Source: Nonomuraea jabiensis
Lineage (GTDB): Bacteria; Actinomycetota; Actinomycetes; Streptosporangiales; Streptosporangiaceae
Reading direction: 5' to 3'
Assembly (NCBI RefSeq): GCF_014204795.1
Contig: NZ_JACHMB010000001.1
Coordinates: 7,638,501 to 7,702,500 of the forward strand
DNA length: 64,000 bases
The notes under the pieces were generated by a model. It was given only the letters and a program-made list of their open reading frames with translations. It was not told the origin of the DNA and did no database searches. A program made the position numbers and the translations under genes. Below, one piece after another: positions 1-7,773 of the stretch; the stretch's first letter is position 1; every line of letters begins with the position of its first letter.

Positions 1-582
1 GAGCGCGCCGGCGGGCTCGTACCGGCCGCCGCCGGCTTCGTCGCCGGCGCCTGCGCGTACGTGGCGGCCAACGCGCTGCTGGCCCGCCACGGCGCGCGGC
101 ACCGCAAGCGTTCGGGCGATCAGCAGCCGAGCGAGGCCGACGTCCAGGGGAGCGGCGCGGCGATCGCCATCGGCGCCCTGCTCGATGGCGTGCCCGAGTC
201 CGTGGTGCTCGGCCTGTCCCTCGTGGGCGGAGGGAAGATCGGGCTCGCGGTGCTGGCCGCGGTGTTCATCTCGAACGTCCCCGAAGGGCTCTCCAGCGCC
301 GCCGGGATGAAGCGCGCGGGGCGCGGCGCCCGCTACGTGTTCGGCATCTGGGGCGGGATCGCGCTGGCCAGCGGCCTGGCCGCGCTGCTGGGCAACCTGA
401 CCATGCAGTCCGCCTCGCCCGCGGTCACCGCGGTGATCATGGGGGTGGCGGCGGGCGCGATCCTCGCCATGGTGGCCGACACGATGATCCCCGAAGCCTT
501 CGAGCGCGCGCACACCCTCACGGGGCTCATCACCACGATCGGATTCCTGGCGGCCTTCGCCGTCGAGCGCCTGGCCGAATGA
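1..582 (+). CDS. ZIP-family metal transporter, 5' end outside window
   Basis: The reading frame is open from base 1, so the gene begins upstream; 193 residues are visible. It is a very hydrophobic membrane protein with about five transmembrane stretches. Two ZIP-type metal-site motifs are visible: DGVPES near visible residue 61 and SNVPEG near residue 91, in successive helices, as in ZIP transporters where the H/N-x-x-P-E-G motifs line the Zn/Fe path. The C-terminus ends shortly after the last helix, as usual for the family. It would move divalent metal (zinc or iron) across the cell membrane. The substrate cannot be told from the sequence. The divergent gene ends only 4 bp away (convergent arrangement). 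Confidence 0.8.
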   Translation, partial: ERAGGLVPAAAGFVAGACAYVAANALLARHGARHRKRSGDQQPSEADVQGSGAAIAIGALLDGVPESVVLGLSLVGGGKIGLAVLAAVFISNVPEGLSSAAGMKRAGRGARYVFGIWGGIALASGLAALLGNLTMQSASPAVTAVIMGVAAGAILAMVADTMIPEAFERAHTLTGLITTIGFLAAFAVERLAE

Positions 583-586
583 ATCC

Positions 587-1123
587 TCACCGGCCGCGCC
601 ACCGGCGGGACAGGCGAATCCGCAGCCGGCCGTAGGGGAGCGTCCCGGTGACCAGGACGTGCGGAGCGCCGGGACGCGGGCGGCCCGGTGCCTCGGAGGT
701 CACGCGGCCCCATTCGGTGCGCACCCCGTCGGCGTTCGCGGTCGCGCCGCGCGGCAGGACGATCGTGGCGGATCCGTAGCCGAGCCGCAGGTCGATCTCG
801 ATCTCGGCATGCGCGAGGACGGCCCGGGACAGATCCAGCCGTACCTGGCCGTACTCGGACTCGATCCGCAGCCGGCGCGGGACCTGCCAGTCGCCCGCCC
901 GCCTGATGCGCCCGCCGGTGGAGCTCAGCTCCACCGTCTCGTCCGGGAGCTCCGGCAGGTCGGCGGTCACCGCCACCAGGTCGCCGCGGGAGGTGGCGGT
1001 GAGCGCCCGTTCGAGCCGCTCCTCCATCTCGGCCGAACCGAGCCGGCCGTCGGCGAAGGCCTGCTGAAGTCGCTGAACGACCATGTCGCGGTCGCCGTCG
1101 GAGACCCGCGTCCGGAGTTCCAT
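587..1123 (-). CDS. DUF1707 domain protein
   Basis: A 178-residue soluble protein. Residues about 1-60 match the DUF1707 (SHOCT-like) module: it opens with MELRTRVSDGDRD and continues with a helix rich in LQQAFADGRL and EMEERLERAL, the usual signature of this actinomycete family. The rest is a beta-rich segment (residues about 80-150) with repeated ESEYGQVRLDL/DLRLGYGSATIVLP-type strands resembling the LiaF/DUF2154-like cell-wall-active domain. There are no transmembrane helices, unlike many DUF1707 proteins. The biochemical role is unknown. It lies just downstream of the EXLDI gene on the same strand with a 30-bp gap, so the two may be co-transcribed. Confidence 0.75.
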   Translation of the reverse strand: MELRTRVSDGDRDMVVQRLQQAFADGRLGSAEMEERLERALTATSRGDLVAVTADLPELPDETVELSSTGGRIRRAGDWQVPRRLRIESEYGQVRLDLSRAVLAHAEIEIDLRLGYGSATIVLPRGATANADGVRTEWGRVTSEAPGRPRPGAPHVLVTGTLPYGRLRIRLSRRWRGR

Positions 1124-1153
1124 GGGTGCCTTCCTGTTCGGTCGGGTCGCCGG

Positions 1154-1672
1154 TCAGAGATCGAGGTCCTCGACGACGGGACGGTCGGCGGTCCTGGCGA
1201 GCCGGTCGTAGAACTCGGCGGGGATCTTGCCGCGCAGCTCCTCGATCGTGCCGACGACCTCCACGGCGGCATCGCCCGGTACGAAGCCCCAGCTCGTCTC
1301 GCCCAGGCCCAGGTAGCCGAGCCAGGTGGTCGCCCAGTCGTCGGACTCCGAGCCGCTCACCCAGTCGGGCGACCGGTCGACGTGCAGGACGAACGTGCCC
1401 TTGCCCGAGCGGTACACCCGGAACGTCTCCACCCGCCCGCTGCGGCTGGTGCGGCCCCACTCGCCGAGCAGCACCCCCGCGAAGCGCCGCTCGTCGCCGG
1501 CGACCTCGATGACGATCTCGTCGTAGCCCTGCCGACGGCCCTCCTCCGCCTCGACGTAGCGCCGCAGCGCCTCGCTGATCGCCGCCGCCGGCGTGCCGCC
1601 CGCCAGGTCCTGCGCCCGCTCCAACAGCGGAAGGTCCTCGTCCGGGATCTCGACCGTCGTGCTGTGCGCCAT
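1154..1672 (-). CDS. EXLDI family protein
   Basis: A 172-residue protein. The start MAHSTTVEIPDEDLPLLERA is preferred over an upstream in-frame ATG at 1726 because that would begin inside the repeat-rich promoter. The N-terminal 50 residues resemble a ribbon-helix-helix-like segment (DDLPLLERAQDLAGGTPAAAISEALRRYV). The C-terminus ends in VVEDLDL, which fits the tail motif for which the EXLDI family is named. The middle part (VYRSGKGTFVLHVDRSPDW) is also typical. No biochemical function is known for the family; members usually sit next to small transcription factors. A TACGTATAA direct repeat lies 16-38 bp upstream of the start. Confidence 0.8.
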   Translation of the reverse strand: MAHSTTVEIPDEDLPLLERAQDLAGGTPAAAISEALRRYVEAEEGRRQGYDEIVIEVAGDERRFAGVLLGEWGRTSRSGRVETFRVYRSGKGTFVLHVDRSPDWVSGSESDDWATTWLGYLGLGETSWGFVPGDAAVEVVGTIEELRGKIPAEFYDRLARTADRPVVEDLDL

Positions 1673-1687
1673 GATCGCTCTCCTCTC

Positions 1688-1710
1688 TATACGTATAAGC
1701 CTACGTATAA
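1688..1710 (-). promoter_or_regulatory. TACGTATA repeat operator upstream of EXLDI gene
   Basis: TATACGTATA (1688-1697) is a perfect 10-bp palindrome. The 9-mer TACGTATAA occurs at 1690-1698 and again at 1702-1710, a 12-bp period. It stands out as AT-rich in a GC-rich region and ends 15 bp before the EXLDI start codon, so it is probably the regulator site and/or -10 region for that gene. The cognate regulator is not identifiable in this window. Confidence 0.5.
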
Positions 1711-1732
1711 GAGGGCGTGGTGGCAACAGGCT

Positions 1733-2401
1733 TCAGAACAGGCCCGGCTGCTCGCTCGGCCGGTGCGGTGGCCGTTTGGGCGCGAGGCCGCCGATCGCGT
1801 CGAGGTCGTGCAGGGAACGCCAGCGCGTACGGCCCCCCTCGGCCAGCAGGCGCCGCAGCAGCCGCGCCGTCACCTCGGCGTCCGGCAGGGCCCGGTGGCG
1901 ACCGGCCGGGCGGGGGATGCCCAGGTGCGCCAGCAGCGTGTCCAGGCTGTGGGAGGGCAACCGCGGATACAGGTGGCGGGCCAGCCGTACCGTGTCGAGC
2001 AGCGGGACGGCGGCCAGCCGCGGGCACCACGACCGCAGCCCGGCGATCAGGGCCGCCTCCGTCGCGGCATGATGGGCGACGAGCCGGTACGGCGGCTCCG
2101 TCAGGCGGTCGTCGAGGGCGGCGATGACCTGCTCGGCCGGTGGGGCGGTGGCGAGCATCGCCTCGGTGATGCCGGTCTGCCGCACGTCCCACGGGGTGAC
2201 GGGCACGCCCGCCGGCGGGGCCATCAGCGACTCGAACCGCCACACCTCGGCCAGGTCGCCGCCGCTCGCCTTGACGGCGCACGCACCCACCTCGACCGGC
2301 ACCAGGGGACGCCCCTGCGGCGTCAGCCCCTCGAAGTCGATGACGACCAGCGTGTGGCGGGCGAAAGCGGCGTCGCCGTACAGCGCTCCCCGGTCATCCA
2401 T
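1733..2401 (-). CDS. DnaQ-like 3'-5' exonuclease (DEDD family)
   Basis: A 222-residue soluble protein. The first exonuclease motif is VVIDFEGL (residues about 19-26, D-x-E), and the C-terminal motif is HRALPDAEVTARLL, the H-x4-D of the DEDDh class. Between them lies a typical LVAHHAATEAALI segment (H-N/H...). These fit the proofreading-exonuclease fold of DNA polymerase III epsilon and RNase T. The start ATG at 2401 has GGAG eight bases upstream. It likely acts in DNA or RNA 3'-end trimming; the precise substrate cannot be deduced. No obvious operon partner: the next minus-strand gene upstream ends 173 bp away. Confidence 0.8.
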   Translation of the reverse strand: MDDRGALYGDAAFARHTLVVIDFEGLTPQGRPLVPVEVGACAVKASGGDLAEVWRFESLMAPPAGVPVTPWDVRQTGITEAMLATAPPAEQVIAALDDRLTEPPYRLVAHHAATEAALIAGLRSWCPRLAAVPLLDTVRLARHLYPRLPSHSLDTLLAHLGIPRPAGRHRALPDAEVTARLLRRLLAEGGRTRWRSLHDLDAIGGLAPKRPPHRPSEQPGLF

Positions 2402-2574
2402 CAGCCGTTCTCCGCCGGCGCGGGGTCGTGGGTGGCGTACGGCACATTCCGTACGGCGAGGAACAAGGCGATCCGTGCAACGGGCGCATCCACGCGGTGA
2501 CGGTACCCCGCCGCCCGTCCGCGCACCCGCGAACCGGAAACCCGTGTCGCCGGAGGGGTTCCGGGGCCGCAGCC

Positions 2575-3522
2575 TCAGAAGGTGAGCAGGGAGTGGCAGT
2601 GGTGCGCCACGAACGCGGCCAGGCCGGGCACCAGCGCCACCGCCGCCGGCCCGCTCAGCAGCAGGGCCACGCTCGCCACCCCGGTCAGGCGCTCGACGCG
2701 CCTGAGCGGGGAGGCGGGATTGAGCATGCGGCGTACGCGCAGGAGCGCGGTGTCGCCGCCGGCGCCGAGCGCGAACGCGGGTGCCCGGCCGGTGGCCAGG
2801 CCGACGAGCGCGGCGGCGATCTGCACCCGCGGATGGCGCCGCGCCGCGACATCGTCGGCCAGCAGCTCGATCAGCCGGACGATCTCCGCCTCGGCCGCCC
2901 CGAACACGGGCACCTTCGGAAACGCCCTGGCCAGAGTGCGTGCCGCGGCGAGCGCCAGATGATGCCTGCCGCGCAGGTGGGCGCGCTCGTGCGCCAGGAC
3001 GGCGGCGACCTGCTCGGGGGTGAGGCTGCGCAGGGCGCCGGTGGTGATGACGGTCTGGGCGCGCCTGCCCGGCAGGCAGTAGGCCAGCCGCTCGTCGTGG
3101 TCGAGCACGATCGCGTCGAGGTCGCGGTCGCGCCGGCCGAGCAGGCCGAGCATCGCCGCGTGCGTACGCCGTTCCCTGTGCGTCCTGACCAGGACGGCCG
3201 CGCCGCACGAGAGCAGGCGCGCCAGCACCGCGCCTGCGGCCAGGAGCGCGCCCGCGCCGGCCAGGGTCAGGCCCTGGCCGTCCGACAGCATCGCGGCGCA
3301 GATCTCGAACAGCCCGGCCAGCCCGTGGCCCACGACGTCGGCGGGCACGGCGAAGACGAACGCGGTCAGGACGGCGGAGGCGATCACGGAGGCGCCGGCC
3401 GCCTGCCACATCGCGATCGCCAGCCGGGGCGCCCGGTCGGCCCAGCGCGCGGTCCGCATCAGCCGCGGCAGCCAGATCGCGGCGACCACCGTGTAGAGCG
3501 CCAGGACGGCGGCTGCGATCAC
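2575..3522 (-). CDS. M56-family (BlaR1-like) membrane metallopeptidase
   Basis: A 315-residue membrane protein with hydrophobic segments at about residues 1-20, 35-60 and 85-110 and near the C-terminus. The zinc-protease motif HERAH lies at residues 178-182, with a third-ligand candidate ELLAD (residues 219-223). It lacks the extracellular penicillin-binding sensor domain of true BlaR1, so it is the short actinomycete M56 type. The GTG start (3522) overlaps the stop of the BlaI-type gene by four bases (GTGA), showing translational coupling. Family knowledge: such peptidases cleave their partner BlaI-type repressor to release it from DNA. The signal sensed is unknown. Confidence 0.85.
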   Translation of the reverse strand: MIAAAVLALYTVVAAIWLPRLMRTARWADRAPRLAIAMWQAAGASVIASAVLTAFVFAVPADVVGHGLAGLFEICAAMLSDGQGLTLAGAGALLAAGAVLARLLSCGAAVLVRTHRERRTHAAMLGLLGRRDRDLDAIVLDHDERLAYCLPGRRAQTVITTGALRSLTPEQVAAVLAHERAHLRGRHHLALAAARTLARAFPKVPVFGAAEAEIVRLIELLADDVAARRHPRVQIAAALVGLATGRAPAFALGAGGDTALLRVRRMLNPASPLRRVERLTGVASVALLLSGPAAVALVPGLAAFVAHHCHSLLTF

Positions 3523-3893
3523 GCCTGCCCGCCCTTGGGCGGGAACACCTGCAGGGCCGCCTCCAGGGCGGTCGCCTCCTCGGGGGTGAGCCGTTCGAGG
3601 AAGTGCACCAGCGTGGCGGCCTGGTTGCCGCTGCCGGCCAGCGCGGCCCGCATCAGGTCGGCCGTGTAGGCCTCCTTGGAGGCGACCGGCTCGTAGATGT
3701 AGGCGCGGCGGACGGGCTCGCGCTTGAGCAGGCCCTTGGTGTGCAGCTTGTCCATCACGGTCATGACCGTCGTGTAGGCGATGGTGCGCTCCTGCTGCAG
3801 TTCTTCCAGCACGTCCCGGACGGAGGCAGGCTGCCGCCGGGCCCACATCCGCTCCATGATGGTGGATTCGAGCTCTCCTAGGCCGCGCATCAT
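3519..3893 (-). CDS. BlaI/MecI/CopY-family transcriptional repressor
   Basis: A 124-residue protein with the winged-helix signature of BlaI/MecI: LGELESTIMERMW, then SVRDVLEELQ, and the recognition region RTIAYTTVMTVMDKLHTKGLLKRE. The C-terminal dimerisation part lacks a CopY-type Cys cluster, so metal sensing is unlikely. It pairs with the overlapping M56 peptidase gene, as in beta-lactam-type sensing modules. Two adjacent ATG codons (3893 and 3890) are possible starts. A TACA-N4-TGTA dyad at 3969-3984 in the divergent promoter region is a plausible operator. Confidence 0.88.
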   Translation of the reverse strand: MMRGLGELESTIMERMWARRQPASVRDVLEELQQERTIAYTTVMTVMDKLHTKGLLKREPVRRAYIYEPVASKEAYTADLMRAALAGSGNQAATLVHFLERLTPEEATALEAALQVFPPKGGQA

Positions 3894-3935
3894 GCCACGA
3901 ATGCTATCCGCGGTCGTAGTGCCGGAACAGCGCTC

Positions 3936-3952
3936 ATACGGAGGAGGGGTAT
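3936..3952 (+). promoter_or_regulatory. CsoR-type G-tract box upstream of molybdenum hydroxylase operon
   Basis: ATACGGAGGAGGGGTAT: an ATAC/GTAT-flanked, G-rich 17-mer. It matches the 17-mer upstream of csoR (7727-7743) at 14 of 17 positions, and the following A/G-GT also fits. CsoR operators in actinomycetes are known as G/C tracts flanked by ATAC...GTAT. It overlaps TATAGT (3950-3955), a possible -10 element of the hydroxylase operon, so binding here could repress it. Confidence 0.6.
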
Positions 3953-3968
3953 AGTCAGCCCAGTAATC

Positions 3969-3984
3969 CGTACACGGATGTACG
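3969..3984. promoter_or_regulatory. CGTACA-N4-TGTACG dyad, candidate BlaI operator
   Basis: CGTACACGGATGTACG is a perfect inverted repeat with 6-bp arms and a 4-bp centre. It holds the TACA/TGTA half-sites characteristic of MecI/BlaI operators. It lies between the divergent blaI-type gene and the hydroxylase operon, 19 bp before the start codon of the latter. A second dyad, ATCCGT/ACGGAT, overlaps it. Confidence 0.5.
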
Positions 3985-4002
3985 AGTTAGAGGGGTTTCC
4001 GG

Positions 4003-4488
4003 ATGCCATCCATACAGGTGCGGTTGTCGGTGAACGGCCGCCGGCATGAGCTGGAGCTCGACACCCGCGTCAGCCTGCTCGACTGCCTGCGCGAACACCT
4101 CGCCCTGACCGGGACGAAGAAGGGATGCGACCAGGGCGCCTGCGGCGCCTGCACGGTGCTGGTGGACGGCGAGCGGGTCAACTCCTGCCTCGTGCTCGCC
4201 GCCCAGTGCCAGGACGTGGAGATCACGACCATCGAGGGGCTGGGCGAGCCGGGGCGGGCGATGCGCGAGGCGTTCGTGCGTCACGACGGCCTGCAGTGCG
4301 GCTACTGCACGCCGGGGCAGATCTGCTCGGCGGTGGCCATGCTCGCCGAGTACGGAGCGGGGGTCCCGAGCGCGGTCGGAGCCGCGAGCCTGACGGACGC
4401 CGAGATCAGGGAGCGGCTGGCCGGGAACCTGTGCCGGTGCGGCGCGTACAACGGGATCCTCGCGGCCGTGCGAGAGGCCGGCCGATGA
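4003..4488 (+). CDS. 2Fe-2S subunit of PaoABC/xanthine dehydrogenase-type aldehyde oxidoreductase
   Basis: A 161-residue iron-sulfur subunit with two [2Fe-2S] sites. C42, C47, C50 and C62 form the plant-ferredoxin-like cluster (motif CDQGACGACTVLVDG). C99, C102, C144 and C146 form the alpha-helical cluster (CGYCTPGQ and CRCGAYN). It relays electrons from the molybdopterin site to FAD. No Tat signal peptide is present, unlike E. coli PaoA, so the enzyme is probably cytoplasmic. The start is ATG 4003; the stop overlaps the next gene by four bases (ATGA). It is the first gene of the three-gene operon, preceded by a CsoR-type box and a dyad. Confidence 0.93.
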   Translation: MPSIQVRLSVNGRRHELELDTRVSLLDCLREHLALTGTKKGCDQGACGACTVLVDGERVNSCLVLAAQCQDVEITTIEGLGEPGRAMREAFVRHDGLQCGYCTPGQICSAVAMLAEYGAGVPSAVGAASLTDAEIRERLAGNLCRCGAYNGILAAVREAGR

Positions 4489-5447
4489 ACCCGTTCTCCT
4501 ACGTCACCGCCACCGACCCGGCGGAGGCCCGCTCTCTCGCCGCCGAGGGGGCGAAATACCTGGCGGGCGGCACCAACCTCGTCGACCTGATGCGCGAGGG
4601 CATCGAGACGCCGGAACGGCTGGTGGACATCGGCCGGCTGCCGCTGGCCGGAATCGAGGACCTGCCCGGTGGCGGGCTGCGGCTCGGCGCCCTGGCCCGC
4701 AACACGCGCGTGGCCGCAGACCGGCGGGTCCGCGACCGCTACCCGCTGCTGTCCCAGGCCATCGTGAACGGCGCCTCGCCCCAGTTGCGCAACCGGGCGA
4801 CGGTGGGCGGCAACCTCCTGCAGCGCACCCGCTGCGGCTACTTCTACGACCGCCACTCGGCCTGCAACAAGCGCGAGCCGGGGGCCGGCTGCGACGCCCT
4901 CGACGGCTTCAACCGCATGCACGCCGTCCTCGGCGCGGGGGAGAGCTGCGTCGCCGTGCACCCGTCGGACATGTGCGTGGCCCTGGCCGCGCTCGACGCC
5001 GTGGTCAACATCGCCGGCCGCGACCCCGTGCCGCTGGTGGACTTCCACCTGCTCCCCGGGGACACCCCGCACGTGGAGACGGTGCTCCGGCCGGGCGAGC
5101 TGGTCACCTCGATCGACCTGCCGCCCGCCCCTCCCGGCCACTCGGTCTACCTGAAGGTCCGCGATCGGGCCAGTTACGCCTTCGCGCTGGTGAGCGTGGC
5201 CGTGTTCACCCACCTGGAGGAGGGGCGGGCGAGCCGGGTGCGCATCGCGCTGGGCGGGGTCGCGGCCAAGCCGTGGCGCGCGTACGAGGCCGAACGCCTC
5301 CTCGCCGGCACCTCGCTCGACGACCACCTCATCGACCAGGCCGCCGAACTGGCCCTGGCGGACGCGCGGCCGCGCGAGCACAACGCGTTCAAGCCCGAGC
5401 TGGCCAGGCGCCTGATCCGCCGGGCCCTGAAGGGAGCCCTCTCATGA
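4485..5447 (+). CDS. FAD subunit of PaoABC-type aldehyde oxidoreductase, with 4Fe-4S insertion
   Basis: A 320-residue FAD-binding subunit of the molybdenum hydroxylase. The FAD pyrophosphate loop is YLAGGTNLVDLM (residues 25-36) and a second FAD motif, NRATVGGNLLQRTRC, follows. C117, C127, C136 and C155 lie in a segment resembling the PaoB insertion (CGYFYDRHSACNKREPGAGC region) that binds an extra [4Fe-4S] cluster in the E. coli periplasmic aldehyde oxidoreductase. This marks the enzyme as PaoABC-like rather than a classical xanthine dehydrogenase or CO dehydrogenase. It overlaps both neighbours by four bases, indicating a tight operon. Confidence 0.92.
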   Translation: MNPFSYVTATDPAEARSLAAEGAKYLAGGTNLVDLMREGIETPERLVDIGRLPLAGIEDLPGGGLRLGALARNTRVAADRRVRDRYPLLSQAIVNGASPQLRNRATVGGNLLQRTRCGYFYDRHSACNKREPGAGCDALDGFNRMHAVLGAGESCVAVHPSDMCVALAALDAVVNIAGRDPVPLVDFHLLPGDTPHVETVLRPGELVTSIDLPPAPPGHSVYLKVRDRASYAFALVSVAVFTHLEEGRASRVRIALGGVAAKPWRAYEAERLLAGTSLDDHLIDQAAELALADARPREHNAFKPELARRLIRRALKGALS

Positions 5448-7726
5448 CCCTCGCATCGCGCGGCTTCGCGCTGGCCAGTAAGGCGATGACCAGACTGGCC
5501 AGGCTCCTGCCGGACGGCAGGCCCGACCCCCTGGCCCACCAGCGCGCCGAACTGGGCCGCCCCGCCGACCGGCTGGACGGCCCCGCCAAGGCCGCGGGCG
5601 CCGTCCGCTACACGGCCGAGCACCGGCTCCCCGGCCTCGTCCACGCCGTCGTGGTGGGCAGCACCGTCGCCAGGGGCCGCGTCACCACCATCCACGTCCC
5701 TCCCGCGCCCGGCGTGCTGCTCGTGATGACCCATCACAACGCGCCCGCGATGAAGCGCACCGGCGCCTACGCCACCCTCCGCGGCCCGCTGGGCGCCGCC
5801 GCGATGAGCCTGCCCGTGCTCAACACCGACGAGATCTTCTGGTACGGCCAGCCCATCGCGGTGGTCGTCGCCGAGTCCCCGGAGCAGGCCAGGCACGCGG
5901 CCTCCCGCATCCACGCCGACTACGAGCGGTGGCCCGCCGCCCTGTCGATGACCGGGCAGCGGCCCTTCACGCCCGCGCACGCCGTACTGGAAGAACCGGT
6001 GACCAGGATCGGCGACACCCGCACCGCCCGGGCGGCGGTCACCGTCGAGGCCGAGTACGCCACACCGCTCGAATACCACAACGCGATGGAGCCGCACGCC
6101 ACCGTGGCCCACTGGGAGGGCGACCGGCTCACCGTCCACGACACCTCGCAATACCCCTACGGCGTCAAGGAGATGCTGGCCAGGAAGTTCTCCCTGCCCG
6201 AGGAGAACGTGCGCGTGCTCGCGCCGTTCATCGGTGGCGGCTTCGGCGGCAAGACCGTCGCCTGGCCGCACGTCTGGCTCGCCGTGGCCGCGGCCCGGCT
6301 CTCCGGCCGGCCGGTCAAGCTTGTCCTGTCGCGCGCCGACCTGTTCGCCATGACCGGTGGCCGGGCCCCGACCCGCAGCCGCGTCTCGCTCGGCGCCGAC
6401 GCCTCCGGCCGGCTCACCGCGCTGGAGCACCACGCCGTCTCGTCGTGCAGCGCCGACGAGTTCGCCGAGGCCGCGGTCATCGCCTCCCGGCATCTGTACG
6501 CCTGCCCCAACCTGCGCAGCGCCCAGCAGGTGGTGCGCCTGGACCGCATCCAGAACGCCTTCTTCCGCGGCCCCGGCGTCGCGCCGGGCTCCTTCGCCCT
6601 GGAGTCGGCCATGGACGAACTGGCCTGCCGGCTCGGCCTGGACCCGCTCGACCTGCGCCTGCGCAACGAGCCGGACCGCGACCCGGCCACGGGCCACCGG
6701 TTCACCAGCCGCCACCTGCGCGAGGCGTACCTGCTCGGCGCCGAGGCGTTCGGCTGGTCGCGGCGCCCGCCCGAGCCCCGCGCGACCCGCGACGGCCGCT
6801 GGCTCATCGGGTACGGCCTGGCCGCCGCGATCAACCCCGACGCCGTGCTCATCGCCGGGGTCAAGCTGCGCCTGTCCGCCGACGGCACGGTCACCGTCCG
6901 CAGCAGCACCAACGAACTGGGCGCCGGCACCTCGACCGCGCAGAGCCAGGCCACCGCCGACCGGCTCGGCCTGCCCCTCGACCGGGTCCGCTTCGAACAG
7001 GGCGACTCCGACGTGGCCAGGACCCGCATCCCCGGTGCCTCGGCGGCCACCACGACGCTCGCCTCGGCCATCTGGTCGGCCCGCGACAACCTCGTCCGCG
7101 AGCTGCTGAGACTGGTGCGGGGCACCGGTTCGCCGCTGGCCGGCCTGTCGCCCGGCGAGGTGGAGACCCGCGACGGCGGCCTGTCCGGCCCCCGGGGAGG
7201 CGAGACGTACGAGCGCATCCTGGCCCGGGCCGGGCTGGACGCGGTGGAGGTGGAGGGCAGGTCGGCGCTGCCGTACCAGACGATCAAGCGCGGCACCTAC
7301 TCCTACGGCGCGCACTTCTGCGAGGTGCGGGTGGACGAGGACACCGGCGAGACGCGCGTCACGCGCTGGGCCGGGGCGTTCGACGGCGGCCGGATCGTCA
7401 ACCCCAAGCAGGCCGCCGGGCAGATGCGCGGCGGGATCATCATGGGCATCGGCATGGCGCTGACGGAGGAGGCGCTGCTCGACGAGCGTACGGGCCTGAT
7501 CGTCAACCACAGCCTGGCCGACTATCACGTGCCCACGCACGCCGACGTGCCCGACATCGACATCCGCTTCGTCGACCGGCCGGACCCGCAGACCCCACTG
7601 GGCGCCAAGGGCATCGGCGAGCTCGGCATCGTGGGCGTGGCGGCCGCCGTCGCCAACGCCGTCCACCACGCGACCGGCAAACGCGTCCGATCCCTGCCCA
7701 TCACCCCGGACAAGCTCATGTTTTGA
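5444..7726 (+). CDS. Molybdopterin-binding catalytic subunit of PaoABC-type aldehyde oxidoreductase
   Basis: A 760-residue catalytic subunit. The N-terminal hammerhead region begins with GRPADRLDGPAKAAGAVRYTAE. The Mo-cofactor loop IGGGFGGKT follows, and the expected catalytic glutamate is in LGAKGIGELG (E726). It would oxidise aldehydes (probably aromatic or a broad range, judged only by family) to acids with water as oxygen donor, passing electrons through the two partner subunits. No XdhC/PaoD-type cofactor chaperone gene is present in the window. The stop codon is immediately followed by the second CsoR-type box and csoR, which is unusual for this enzyme family. Confidence 0.9.
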   Translation: MTLASRGFALASKAMTRLARLLPDGRPDPLAHQRAELGRPADRLDGPAKAAGAVRYTAEHRLPGLVHAVVVGSTVARGRVTTIHVPPAPGVLLVMTHHNAPAMKRTGAYATLRGPLGAAAMSLPVLNTDEIFWYGQPIAVVVAESPEQARHAASRIHADYERWPAALSMTGQRPFTPAHAVLEEPVTRIGDTRTARAAVTVEAEYATPLEYHNAMEPHATVAHWEGDRLTVHDTSQYPYGVKEMLARKFSLPEENVRVLAPFIGGGFGGKTVAWPHVWLAVAAARLSGRPVKLVLSRADLFAMTGGRAPTRSRVSLGADASGRLTALEHHAVSSCSADEFAEAAVIASRHLYACPNLRSAQQVVRLDRIQNAFFRGPGVAPGSFALESAMDELACRLGLDPLDLRLRNEPDRDPATGHRFTSRHLREAYLLGAEAFGWSRRPPEPRATRDGRWLIGYGLAAAINPDAVLIAGVKLRLSADGTVTVRSSTNELGAGTSTAQSQATADRLGLPLDRVRFEQGDSDVARTRIPGASAATTTLASAIWSARDNLVRELLRLVRGTGSPLAGLSPGEVETRDGGLSGPRGGETYERILARAGLDAVEVEGRSALPYQTIKRGTYSYGAHFCEVRVDEDTGETRVTRWAGAFDGGRIVNPKQAAGQMRGGIIMGIGMALTEEALLDERTGLIVNHSLADYHVPTHADVPDIDIRFVDRPDPQTPLGAKGIGELGIVGVAAAVANAVHHATGKRVRSLPITPDKLMF

Positions 7727-7743
7727 ATACGGTAGGGGGGTAT
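7727..7743 (+). promoter_or_regulatory. CsoR operator upstream of csoR
   Basis: ATACGGTAGGGGGGTAT starts directly after the stop codon of the hydroxylase gene and lies 31 bp before the csoR start codon. The flanking ATAC/GTAT and internal G-tract match the known architecture of CsoR sites, so autoregulation is likely. Its twin is at 3936-3952. Confidence 0.65.
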
Positions 7744-7773
7744 GGTACGTTCAAGGAGTCGGAAGGGGGAGAC

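Noticed and set aside
5174..7669. Long minus-strand frame opposite the molybdopterin subunit
   Set aside because: No motifs and strongly repetitive composition; the plus frame carries clear molybdenum-hydroxylase signatures.
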